Origin: Meandrina meandrites
Lineage: Eukaryota; Cnidaria; Anthozoa; Scleractinia; Meandrinidae
Length of the DNA stretch: 64,000 nucleotides
Direction of reading: 5' to 3'
Assembly: GCA_963693305.1 (NCBI GenBank)
Contig: OY855909.1
Coordinates: 382,001 to 446,000, forward strand
Below, one piece after another: positions 25,052-36,980 of this stretch. The stretch's first letter is position 1; each line of letters opens with the position of its first letter. The notes under the pieces are model-generated. The model ran no database searches and was not told where the DNA came from. It saw only the letters and a list, made by a program, of their open reading frames with translations. The translations under genes were made by a program, and so were the position numbers.

Positions 25052-25473
25052 CCCGGGGGGGGGGGGGGCACTTCGTATAAATGGGCTAATGGGGATGTGC
25101 CGCTGGATGGGGTCGCATTTTCACCACATGACTGACTATAATGGGGCCGCTTTTTCAAGCACTTTTTATATGGTGACTAGAATGGGGTCAACCTTTTCTG
25201 GGATTTTGAGGGTAAGAAAATTCTGGCAAGTTTTTTTTTTTAAACGGACAGATTCGCCAAAAAGAAAAAGTTACCGTATGCATTGCTGTTGTTTAATATT
25301 TGACAAACGGCTCCCATTACGTGACTAAGTTGGGGTCATGAAAATTACATTTACCCAAAAGTGACTAAGATGGGGTCTATAATTGGCCATAGAATATGAC
25401 TATAATGGGGTAGGGGTTCTGAGAGGCTAGCGGCACATACCCAACAAAGATTGGCCCAAGTAACCCCCCCGGG
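25052..25473 (+). mobile_element. MITE-like element with G-run/C-run ends, 422 bp
   Basis: The element begins CCC plus 14 G and ends CCCCCCCGGG. Its ends form an imperfect inverted repeat: GGGGATGTGCCGCT near the left end matches the reverse complement of AGCGGCACATACCC near the right end. Inside are degenerate copies of GACTATAATGGGGTC (near 25,132, 25,173, 25,322, 25,364 and 25,397). The satellite sequence CGTGTATA is present on both sides (25,044-25,051 and 25,474-25,481), as expected for an 8-bp target site duplication. No protein is encoded, so the element is non-autonomous. An 8-bp duplication is typical of hAT elements, but I assign no superfamily. From memory, elements with this end structure and the ATGGGGTC motif are common in coral genomes; that recognition is not verified here. 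Confidence 0.75.
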
Positions 25474-28400
25474 CGTGTATATTGCACAGTGTACAGAGTA
25501 CAGTGTACCGTGTTTAGTGCACAGGGCATAGAGTACAGTGTACCGTGTAAAGTGCAGAGTACAGTGTACTGTGTATAGTGCACAGTGCACAGAGTACAGT
25601 GTACCGTGTATAGTGCACAGTGCACAGCGTACAGTGTACCGTGTATAGTGCACAGCACACAGAGTACAGTGTACCGTGTATAGTGCACAGTGTGTAGAGT
25701 ACAGTGCACCGTGTATAGTGCACAGTGCACAGAGTACAGTGTACCGTGTATAGTGCACGGTGCACAGAGTACAGTGTACCGTGTATAGTGCACTGTGCAC
25801 AGAGTACAGTGTACCACATATAGTGCACACGGCACAGAGTACAGTGTACCGTGGATAGTGCACAGAGTACAGGGTACTGTGTATGGTGGACAGTGCACAG
25901 AGTACAGTGTACCGTGTATAGTGCACAGTGCACAGTGTACCATGTATAGTGCACAGAGTACAGTGTACCGTGTATAGTGCACAGAGTACAGTGTACCGTT
26001 TATAGTGCACAGTGCACAGAGTACAGTGTACTGTGTATAGTGCACAGAGTATAGTGTACCGTGTATTAGAAAACAGTGCACAGTGCACAGGGTACAGTGT
26101 ACCTGTATAGTGCACAGTGCACAGAGTACAGTGTACCGTGTATAGTGCACAGTGCACAGTGCACAGAGTACAGTGTACCGTGTATAGTGCACAGTGCACA
26201 GAGTACAGTGTACCGTGTATTGTACACAGTGCACAGGGTACAGTGTACCGTGTATAGTGCACAGTGCACAGAGTACAGTGTACCGTGTATAGTGCACAGA
26301 GTACTGTGTACCGTGTATGGTGTACAGTGAACAGAGTACAGTGTACCGTGTATAGTGAACAGAGTACAGTGTGCCGTGTATAGTGCACAGAGTACAGTGT
26401 ACCGTGTATAGTGCACAGTGCACAGAGTACAGTGTACCGTGTATAGTACACAGTGCACAGGGTACAGTGTACCGTGTATAGTGCACAGTGCACAGATTAC
26501 AGTGTACCGTGTTTAGTGCACAGGGCATAGAGTACAGTGTACCGTGTATAGTGCACAGAGTACTGTGTACCGTGTATGGTGTACAGTGCACAGAGTACAG
26601 TGTACCGTGTATAGTGAACAGAGTACAGTGTGCCGTGTATAGTGCAGAGAGTACAGTGTACCCTGTATAGTGCACAGTGCACAGAGTACAGTGTAAAGTG
26701 TATAGTACCCAGTGCACAGGGTACAGTGTACTGTGTATAGTGCACAGTGCACAGAGTACAGTGTACCGTGTTTAGTGCACTGGGCATAGAGTACAGTGTA
26801 CCGTGTTAGTGCACAGAGTACAGTGTACCGTGTATAGTGCACAGAGTAGAGTGTACCGTGTACAGTGCACAGTGCACAGAGTACAGTGTACCGTGCATAG
26901 TGCACAGTGCAGAGAGTACAGTGTACCGTGTATAGTGCACAGAGTACAGTGTACCGTGTATAGTGCAAAGAGTACAGTGTGCCGTGTATAGTGCACATAG
27001 TACAGTGTACCGTGTATAGAGCACAGTGCACTAAGTCCAGTGTACCGTGTATAGTGCACAGTGCACAGAGTACAGTGTACCGTGTATAGTGCACAGTGCA
27101 CAGAGTACAGTGTACCGTAGATACTGCACAGTGCACAGTGCACAGAGTACAGTGTACCGTGTATAGTGCACAGCGCACAGAGTACAGTGTATATATCGTG
27201 TATATACCGTGTATATACCGCGTATATACCGTATATACTACTATACCGTTTATAGTGCACAGTGCACAGAGTACAGTGTACCGTGTTTAGTGCACAGGGC
27301 ATAGAGTACAGTGTACCGTGTAAAGTGCAGAGTACAGTGTACTGTGTATAGTGCACAGTGCACAGAGTAGAGTGTACCGTGTATAGTGCACAGGGCATAG
27401 AGTACAGTGTACCGTGTATAGTGCACAGAGTACTGTGTACCGTGTATGGTGTACAGTGCGCAGAGTACAGTGTACCGTGTATAGTGAACAGAGTACAGTG
27501 TGCCGTGTATAGTGCACAGAGTACAGTGTACCGTGTATAGTGCACAGTGCACAGAGTACAGTGTACCGTGTATAGTACACAGTGCACAGGGTACAGTGTA
27601 CCGTGTATAGTGCACAGTGCACAGAGTACAGTGTACCGTGTTTAGTGCACAGGGCATAGAGTACAGTGTACCGTGTAAAGTGCAGAGTACAGTGTACTGT
27701 GTATAGTGCACAGTGCACAGAGTACAGTGTACCGTGTATAGTGCACAGGGCATAGAGTACAGTGTACCGTGTATAGTGCACAGAGTACAGTGTACCGTGT
27801 ATAGTGCACAGAGTACAGTGTACCGTGTATAGTGCACAGAGTAGAGTGTACCGTGTATAGTGCACAGTGCACAGAGTACAGTGTACCGTGCATAGTGCAC
27901 AGTGCACAGAGTACAGTGTACCGTGTATAGTGCACAGTTCACAGAGTACAGTGTACCGTGTATAGTGCACAGTGCACAGTGCACAGAGTACAGTGTACCG
28001 TGTATAGTGCACAGTGCACAGTGCACAGAGTACAGTGTACCGTGTATAGTGCACAGCGCACAGAGTACAGTGTACCGTGTATAGTGCACAGAGTACTGTT
28101 TACCGTGTATGGTGTACAGTGCACAGAGTACAGTGTACCGTGTATAGTGAACAGAGTACAGTGTGCCGTGTATAGTGCACAGAGTACAGTGTACCGTGTA
28201 TAGTGCACAGTGCACAGAGTACAGTGTACCGTGTATAGTACACAGTGCACAGGGTACAGTGTACCGTGTATAGTGCACAGTGCACAGAGTACAGTGTACA
28301 GTGTTTAGTGCACAGGGCATAGAGTACAGTGTACCGTGTATAGTGCAGAGTACAGTGTACTGTGTATAGTGCACAGTGCACAGCGTACAGTGTACCGTGT

Positions 28401-30894
28401 ATAGTGCACAGCGCACAGAGTACAGTGTACCGTGTATAGTGCACAGTGCACAGAGTACAGTGTACCGTGTATAGTGCACAGTGCACAGAGTACAGTGTAC
28501 CGTGTTTAGTGCACAGGGCATAGAGTACAGTGTACCGTGTAAAGTGCAGAGTAGAGTGTACTGTGTATAGTGCACAGTGCACAGAGTACATGCTACCGTG
28601 TATAGTACACAGTGCACAGCGTACAGTGTACCGTGTATAGTGCACAGCACACAGAGTACAGTGTACCGTGTATAGTGCACAGTGCACAGAGTACAGTGCA
28701 CCGTGTATAGTGCACAGTGCACAGAGTACAGTGTACCGTGTATAGTGCACGGTGCACAGAGTACAGTGTACCGTGTATAGTGCACAGTGCACAGAGTACA
28801 GTGTACCACGTATAGTGCACAGGGCACAAAGTACAGTGTACCATGGATAGTGCACAGAGTAAGGGTACTGTGTATAGTGGACAGTGCACAGAGTACAGTG
28901 TACCGTGTATAGTGCACAGTGCACAGTGTACCATGTTTAGTGAACAGAGTACAGTGTACCGTGTATAGTACACAGTGCACAGAGTACAGTGTACCGTGTA
29001 TAGTGCACAGAGTACAGTGTACCGTTTATAGTGCACAGTGCACAGAGTACAGTGTACTGTGTATAGTGCACAGAGTACAGTGTACCGTGTATTAGAAAAC
29101 AGTGCACAGTGCACAGAGTACAGTGTACCGTGTACAGTGCACAGTGCACAGAGTACAGTGTACCGTGTATAGTGCACAGTGCACAGAGTACAGTGTACCG
29201 TGTATAGTGCACAGCGCACAGAGTACAGTGTACCGTGTATAGTGCACAGAGTACTGTGTACCGTGTATGGTGTACAGTGCACAGAGTACAGTGTACCGTG
29301 TATAGTGAACAGAGTACCTTGTGCCGTGTATAGTGCACAGAGTACACTGTACCGTGTATAGTGCACAGTGCACAGAGTACAGTGTACCTTGTATAGTACA
29401 CAGTGCACAGGGTACAGTGTACCGTGTATAGTGCACAGTGCACAGAGTACAGTGTACCGTGTTTAGTGCACAGGGCATAGAGTACAGTGTACCATGTATA
29501 GTGCAGAGTACAGTGTACTGTGTATGGTGCACAGTGCAGAGAGTACAGTGTACCGTGTATAGTGCACGGTGCACAAAGTACAGTGTACCGTGTATAGTGC
29601 ACAGTGCACAGAGTACAGTGTACCACGTATAGTGCACAGGGCACAGAGTACAGTGTACCGTGGATAGTGCACAGAGTACAGGGTACTGTGTATAGTGGAC
29701 AGTGCACAGAGTACAGTGTACCGTGTATAGTGCACAGTGCACAGTGTACCATGTATAGTGAACAGAGTACAGTGTACCGTGTATAGTACACAGTGCACAG
29801 AGTACAGTGTACCGTGTATAGTGCACAGAGTACAGTGTACCGTTTATAGTGCACAGTGCACAGAGTACAGCGTACCGTGTATAGTGCACAGTGCACAGAG
29901 TACAGTGTACCGGGTATAGTGCACAGTGCACAGTGCACAGAGTACAGTGTACCGTGTATAGTGCACAGCGCACAGAGTACAGTGTACCGTGTATAGTGCA
30001 CAGAGTACTGTGTACCGTGTATGGTGTACAGTGCACAGAGTACAGTGTACCGTGTATAGTTAACAGAGTACAGTGTGCCGTGTATAGTGCACAGAGTACA
30101 GTGTACCGTGCATAGTGCACGGTGCACAGAGTACAGTGTACTGTGTATAGTACACAGTGCACAGGGTACAGTGTACCGTGTGTAGTGCACAGTGCACAGA
30201 GTACAGTGTACCGTGAATAGTGCACAGAGTACTGTGTACCGTGTATGGTGTACAGTGCACAGAGTACAGTGTACCGTGTATAGTGAACAGGGTACAGTGT
30301 GCCGTGTATAGTGCACAGAGTACAGTGTACCGTGTATAGTACACAGTGCACAGGGTACAGTGTACCGTGTATAGTGCACAGTGCACAGAGTACAGTGTAC
30401 CGTGTATAGTGCACAGAGTAGAGTGTACCGTGTATAGTGCACAGTGCACAGAGTACAGTGTACCGTGCATAGTGCACAGTGCAGAGAGTACAGTGTACCG
30501 TGTATAGTGCACAGAGTACAGTGTACCGTGTATAGTGCACAGTGCACAGAGTACAGTGTACCGTGTATAGAGCACAGTGCACTGAGTCCAGTGTACCGTG
30601 TATAGTGCACAGTGCACAGAGTACAGTGTACCGTGTATATTTCACAGTGCACAGTGCATAGAGTACAGTGTACCGTGTATAGTGCACAGCGCACAGAGTA
30701 CAGTGTATATACCGTGTATAGTGCACAGCGCACAGAGTACAGTGTACCGTGTATAGTGCACAGAGTACTGTGTACCGTGTATGGTGTACAGTGCACAGAG
30801 TACAGTGTACCGTGTATAGTGAACAGAGTACAGTGTGCCGTGTATAGTGCACAGAGTACAGTGTACCGTGTATAGTGCACAGTGCACAGAGTAC
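25474..30894 (+). repeat. Satellite B array, fourth segment
   Basis: The heptamer-based array resumes in plus orientation directly after the insertion and runs to 30,894. It includes another 11-bp island and ATTAGAAAAC markers near 26,066 and 29,092. The last unit ends in GCACAGAGTAC and joins AAAAAACGCG of satellite A with no unique sequence between. No gene is supported; long minus-strand frames (576, 677 and 586 codons) are repeating peptides. Confidence 0.9.
27188..27249 (+). repeat. 11-bp tandem island (CCGTGTATATA) in satellite B
   Basis: Degenerate copies of CCGTGTATATA (one with CCGCGTATATA) end in TATATACTACTATACC. A single truncated unit recurs near 30,704. Confidence 0.75.
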
Positions 30895-33800
30895 AAAAAA
30901 CGCGTTTTGAACGCAATTGGACGACCTTCGTCAACCCGGCTTTTCGCCCTGCTTGGAAAAGCCCACTCAAAATGGTGGTATGAAACCGACCTCGTGGAAT
31001 TCGATCCCAAGGGTGTTGTTTCGTTTCGCCCCGATGGGGAAAGTCGAAAAAACGCGTTTTGAACGCAATTGGACGACGTTCGTCAACCCGGCTTTTTGCC
31101 CTGCTTGGAAAAGCCCACTCAAAATGGTGGTATGAAGCCGACCTCGTGGTATTCGATCCTAAGGGTGTTTTTTCGTTTCGCCCCGATGGGGAAAGTCGAA
31201 AAAACGTGTTTTGAACGCAATTGGACGACGTTCGTCAACCCGGCTTTTTGCCCTGCTTGGAAAAGCCCACTCAAAATGGTGTTATGAAACCGACCTCGTG
31301 GAATTCGATCCCAAGGGTGTTATTTCGTTTCGCCCCGATGGGGAAAGTCGAAAAAACGCGTTTTGAACGAAATTGGACGACGTTCCTCAAACAAGCTTTT
31401 TGCCCTGCTTGGAAAAGCCCACTTAAAATGGTGGTATGAAACCGACCTCGTGGTATTCGATGCTAAGGGTGTTTTTTCGTTTCGCCCCGATGGGGAAAGT
31501 CGAAAAAACGCGTCTTGAACGCAATTGCACGACGTTCGTCAACCCGGCTTTTTGCCCTGCTTGGAAAAGCCCACTCGAAATGGTGGTATGAAACCGACCT
31601 CGTGGTATTCGATGCTAAGGGTGTTTTTTCGTTTCGCCCCGATGGGGAAAGTCGAAAAAACGCGTTTTGAACGCAATTGGACGACGTTCGTCAACCCGGC
31701 TTTTTGCCCTGCTTAGAAAAGCCCACTCAAAAAGATGTATGAAACCAACCTCGTGGAATTCGATCCCAAGGGTGTTTTTTCGTTTCGCCCCGATAGGGAA
31801 AGTCGAAAAAACGCCTTTTGAACGCAATTGAACGACGTTCGTCAACCCGGCTTTTTGCCCTGCTTGGAAAAGCCCACTCAAAATGGTGGTATGAAACCGA
31901 CCTCGTGGTATTCGATCCTAAGGGGGTTTTTTGGTTTCGCCCCGTTGGGGAAAGTCGAAAAAACGCGTTTTGAACGCAATTGGACGACATTCGTCAACCC
32001 GGCTTTTTGCCCTGCTTGGAAAAGCCCACTCGAAATGGTGGTATGAAACCCACCTCGTGGAATTCGATCATTAGGGTGTTTTTTCGTTTCGCCCCGATGG
32101 GGAAAGTCGAAAAAACGCCTTTTGAACGCAATTGGACGACGTTCGTCAACCCGGCTTTTTGCCCTGCTTGGAATAGCCCACTCAAAATGGTGGTATGAAA
32201 CCGACGTCGTGGAATTCGATCCCAAGGGTGTTTTTTCGTTTCGCCCCGATGGGGAAAGTCGAAAAAACGCGTTCTGAACGCAATTGGACGACGTTCGTCA
32301 ACCCGGCTTTTTGCCCTGCTTGGAAAAGCCCACTCAAAATGGTGGTATGAAACCGACCTCGTGGTATTCGATCCTAAGGGTGTTTTTTCGTTTCGCCCCG
32401 ATGGGGAAAGTCGAAAAAACGCGTTTTGAACGCAATTGGACGACGTTCGTCAACCCGGCTTTTTGCCCTGCTTGGAAAAGCCCACTCAAAATGGTGGTAT
32501 GAAACCGACCTCGTGGTATTCGATCCTAAGGGTGTTTTTTCGTTTGGCCCCGATGGGGAAAGTCGAAAAAACGCGTTTTGAACGCAATTGGACGACGTTC
32601 GTCAACCCGGGTTTTTGCCCTGCTTGGAAAAGCCCACTCAAAATGGTCGTATGAAACCGACCTCGTGGTATTCGATCCTAAGGGTGTTTTTTCGTCTCGC
32701 CCCGATGGGGAAAGTCGAAAAAACGTGTTTTGAACGCAATTGGACGACGTTCGTCAACCCGGCTTTTTGCCCTGCTTGGAAAAGCCCACTCAAAATGGTG
32801 GTATGAAACCGACCTCGTGGAATTCGATCCCAAGGGTGTTATTTCGTTTCGCCCCGATGGGGAAAGTCGAAAAAACGCGTTTTGAACGCAATTGGACGAC
32901 GTTCGTCAACCCGGCTTTTTGCCCTGCTTGGAAAAGCCCACTCAAAATAATGGTATGAAACCGACCTCGTGGTATTCCATCCTAAGGGTGTTTTTTCGTT
33001 TCCTAAGGGTGTTTTTTCGTTTCGTTTCGAAAAAACGCGTTTTGAACGCAATTGGACGACGTTCGTCAACCCGGCTTTTTGCCCTGCTTGGAAAAGCCCA
33101 CTCAAAATGGTGGTATGAAACCGACCTCGTGGTATTCGATCCTAAGGGTGTTTTTTCGTTTGGCCCCGATGGGGAAAGTCGAAAAAACGCGTTTTGAACG
33201 CAATTGGACGACGTTCGTCAACCCGGGTTTTTGCCCTGCTTGGAAAAGCCCACTCAAAATGGTCGTATGAAACCGACCTCGTGGTATTCGATCCTTAGGG
33301 TGTTTTTTCGTTTCGCCCCGATGGGGAAAGTCGAAAAAACGCGTTTTGAACGCAATTGGACGACGTTCGTCAACCCGGCTTTTTGCCCTGCTTGGAAAAG
33401 CCCACTCAAAATGGTGGTATGAAACCGACCTCGTGGAATTCGATCCCAAGGGTATTATTTCGTTTCGCCCCGATGGGGAAAGTCGAAAAAACGCGTTTTG
33501 AACGCAATTGGACGACGTTCGTCAAACAGGCTTTTTGCCCTGCTTGGAAAAGCCCACTCAAAATGGTGGTACGAAACCGACCTAGTGGAATTCGATCCCA
33601 AGGGTGTTTTTTCGTTTCGCCCCGATGGGGAAAGTCGAAAAAACGCGTTTTGAACGCAACTGGACGACGTTCGTCAACCCGGCTTTTTGCCCTGCTTGGA
33701 AAAGCCCACTCAAAATGGTGGTATGAAACCGACCTCGTGGTATTCGATCCTAAGGGTGTTTTTTCGTTTCGCCCCGATGGGGAAAGTCGAAAAAACGCGT

Positions 33801-35459
33801 TTTGAACGCAATTGGACGACGTTCGTCAACCCGGCTTTTTGCCCTGCTTGGAAAAGCCCACTAAAAATGGTGGTATGAAACCGACATCGTGGTATTCGAT
33901 CCCAAGGGTGTTTTTTCGTTTCGCCGCGATGGGGAAAGTCGAAAAAACGCGTTTTGAACGCAATTGGACGACGTTCGTCAACCCGGCTTTTTGCCCTGCT
34001 TGGAAAAGCCCACTCAAAATGGTGGTATGAAACCGACCTCGTGGAATTCGATCCCAAGGGTGTTATTTCGTTTCGCCCCGATGGGGAAAGTCGAAAAAAC
34101 GCGTTTTGAACGCAATTGGACGACGTTCGTCAAACAGGCTTTTTGCCCTGCTTGGAAAAGCCCACTCAAAATGGTGGTATAAAAACCGACCTCGTGGTAT
34201 TCGATCCGAAGGGTGTTTTTTCCTTTCGCCCCGATGGGGAAAGTCGAAAAAACGCGTTTTGAACGCAATTGGACGACGTTCGTCAACCCGGCTTTTTGCC
34301 CTGCTTGGAAAAGCCCACTCGAAATGATGGTATGAAACCGACCTCGTGGAATTCGATCCTAAGGGTGTTTTTTCGTTTCGCCCCGATGGGGAAAGTCGAA
34401 AAAACGCGTTTTGAACGCAATTGGACGACGTTCGTCAACCCGGCTTTTTGCCCTGCTTGGAAAAGCCCACTCAAAATGGTGGTATGAAACCGACCTCGTG
34501 GAATTCGATCCCAAGGGTGTTTTTTCGTTTCGCCCCGATGGGGAAAGTCGAAAAAACGCGTTTTGAACGCAATTGGACGACGTTCGTCAACCCGGCTTTT
34601 TGCCCTGCTTGGAAAAGCCCACTCAAAATGGTGGTATGAAACCGACCTCGTGGAATTCGATCCCAAGGGTGTTATTTCGTTTGGCCCCGATGGGGAAAGT
34701 CGACAAAACGCGTTTTGAACGCAATTGGACGACGTTCGTCAACCCGGCTTTTTGCCCTGCTTGGAAAAGCCCACTCAAAATGGTGGTATGAAACCGACCT
34801 CGTGGTATTCGATCCTAAGGGTGTTTTTTCGTTTCGCCCCGATGGGGAAAGTCGAAAAAACGCGTTTTGAACGGAATTGGACGACGTTCGTCAACCCGGC
34901 TTTTTGCCCTGCTTGGAAAAGCCCACTCAAAATGGTGGTATGAAACCGACCTCGTGGTATTCGATCCTAAGGGTGTTTTTTCGTTTCGTTTCGAAAAAAC
35001 GCGTTTTGAATGCAATTGGACGACGTTCGTCAACCCGGCCTATTGCCCTGCTTGGAAAAGCCCACTCAAAATGGTGGTATGAAACGGACCTCGTGGTATT
35101 CGATCCTAAGGGTGTTTTTTCGTTTGGCCCCGATGGGGAAAGTCGAAAAAACGCGTTTTGAACGCAATTTGACGACGTTCGTCAACCCGGGTTTTTGCCC
35201 TGCTTGGAAAAGCCGACTCAAAATGGTCGTATGAAACCGACCTCGTGGTATTCGATGCTAAGGGTGTTTTTTCGTTTGGCCCCGATGGGGAAAGTCGAAA
35301 AAACGCGTTTTGAATGCAATTGGACGACGTTCGTCAACCTGGGTTTTTGCCCTGCTTGGAAAAGCCCACTCAAAATGGTGGTATGAAACCGACCTCGTGG
35401 AATTCGATCCCAAGGATGTTATTTCGTTTCGCCCCGATGGGGAAAGTCGAAAAAACGCG

Positions 35460-36980
35460 TTTTGAACGCAATTGGACGACGTTCGTCAACCCGGCTTTTT
35501 GCCCTGCTTGGAAAAGCCCACTTGAAATGGTGGTATGAAACCGACCTCGTGGAATTCGATCCTAAGGGTGTTTTTTCGTTTCGCCCCGATGGGGAAAGTC
35601 GAAAAAACGCGTTTTGAACGCAATTGGACGACGTTCGTCAACCCGGCTTTTTGCCCTGCTTGGAAAAGCCCACTCAAAATGGTGGTAAGAAACAGACCTA
35701 GTGGAATTCGATCCCAAGGGTGTTTTTTCGTTTCGCCCCGATGGGGAAAGTCGAAAAAACGCGTTTTGAACGCACTTCGACGACGTTCGTCAACCCGGCT
35801 TTTTGCCCTGCTTGGAAAAGCCCACTCAAAATGGTGGTACGAAACAGACCTAGTGGAATTCGATCCCAAGGGTGTTTTTTCGTTTCGCCCCGATGGGGAA
35901 AGTCGAAAAAACGCGTTTTGAACGCACTTGGACGACGTTCGTCAACCCGGCTTTTTGCCCTGCTTTGAAAAGCCCACTCAAAATGGTGGTACGAAACAGA
36001 CCTCGTGGTATTCGATCCTAAGGGTGTTTTTTCGTTTCGCCCCGATGGGGAAAGTCGAAAAAACGCGTTTTGAACGCAATTGGACGACGTTCGTCAACCC
36101 GGCTTTTTGCCCTGCTTGGAAAAGCCCACTCAAAATGGTGGTATGAAACCGACCTCTTGGAATTCGATCCCAAGGGTGTTTTTTCGTTTCGCCCCGATGG
36201 GGAAAGTCGAAAAAACGCGTTTTGAACGCAATTGGACGACGTTCGTCAACCCGGCTTTTTGCCCTGCTTGGAAAAGCCCACTTGAAATGGTGGTATGAAA
36301 CCGACCTCGTGGAATTCGATCCTAAGGGTGTTTTTTCGTTTCGCCCCGATGGGGAAAGTCGAAAAAACGCGTTTTGAACGCAATTGGACGACGTTCGTCA
36401 ACCCGGCTTTTTGCCCTGCTTGGAAAAGCCCACTCAAAATGGTGGTACGAAACAGACCTAGTGGAATTCGATCCCAAGGGTGTTTTTTCGTTTCGCCCCG
36501 ATGGGGAAAGTCGAAAAAACGCGTTTTGAACGCACTTGGACGACGTTCGTCAACCCGGCTTTTTGCCCTGCTTGGAAAAGCCCACTCAAAATGGTGGTAC
36601 GAAACAGACCTAGTGGAATTCGATCCCAAGGGTGTTTTTTCGTTTCGCCCCGATGGGGAAAGTCGAAAAAACGCGTTTTGAACGCACTTGGACGACGTTC
36701 GTCAACCCGGCTTTTTGCCCTGCTTTGAAAAGCCCACTCAAAATGGTGGTACGAAACAGACCTTGTGGTATTCGATCCTAAGGGTGTTTTTTCGTTTCGC
36801 CCCGATGGGGAAAGTCGAAAAAACGCGTTTTGAACGCAATTGGACGACGTTCGTCAACCCGGCTTTTTGCCCTGCTTGGAAAAGCCCACTCAAAATGGTG
36901 GTATGAAACCGACCTCTTGGAATTCGATCCCAAGGGTGTTTTTTCGTTTCGCCCCGATGGGGAAAGTCGAAAAAACGCGT
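35460..36980 (+). repeat. 760-bp (five-monomer) higher-order repeat, two copies
   Basis: Private variants recur 760 bp apart. CACTTGAAATGGTGG is at about 35,520 and 36,280, and GAACGCACTTGGACGACG and GTACGAAACAGACCTAG recur in the same order. A related block reappears near 39,600. Confidence 0.7.

Noticed and set aside
10349..30894. Regular 28-35 bp repeats resembling a CRISPR array
   Set aside because: There are no unique spacers: the entire sequence between repeats is itself made of the same heptamers, and the context is eukaryotic satellite.
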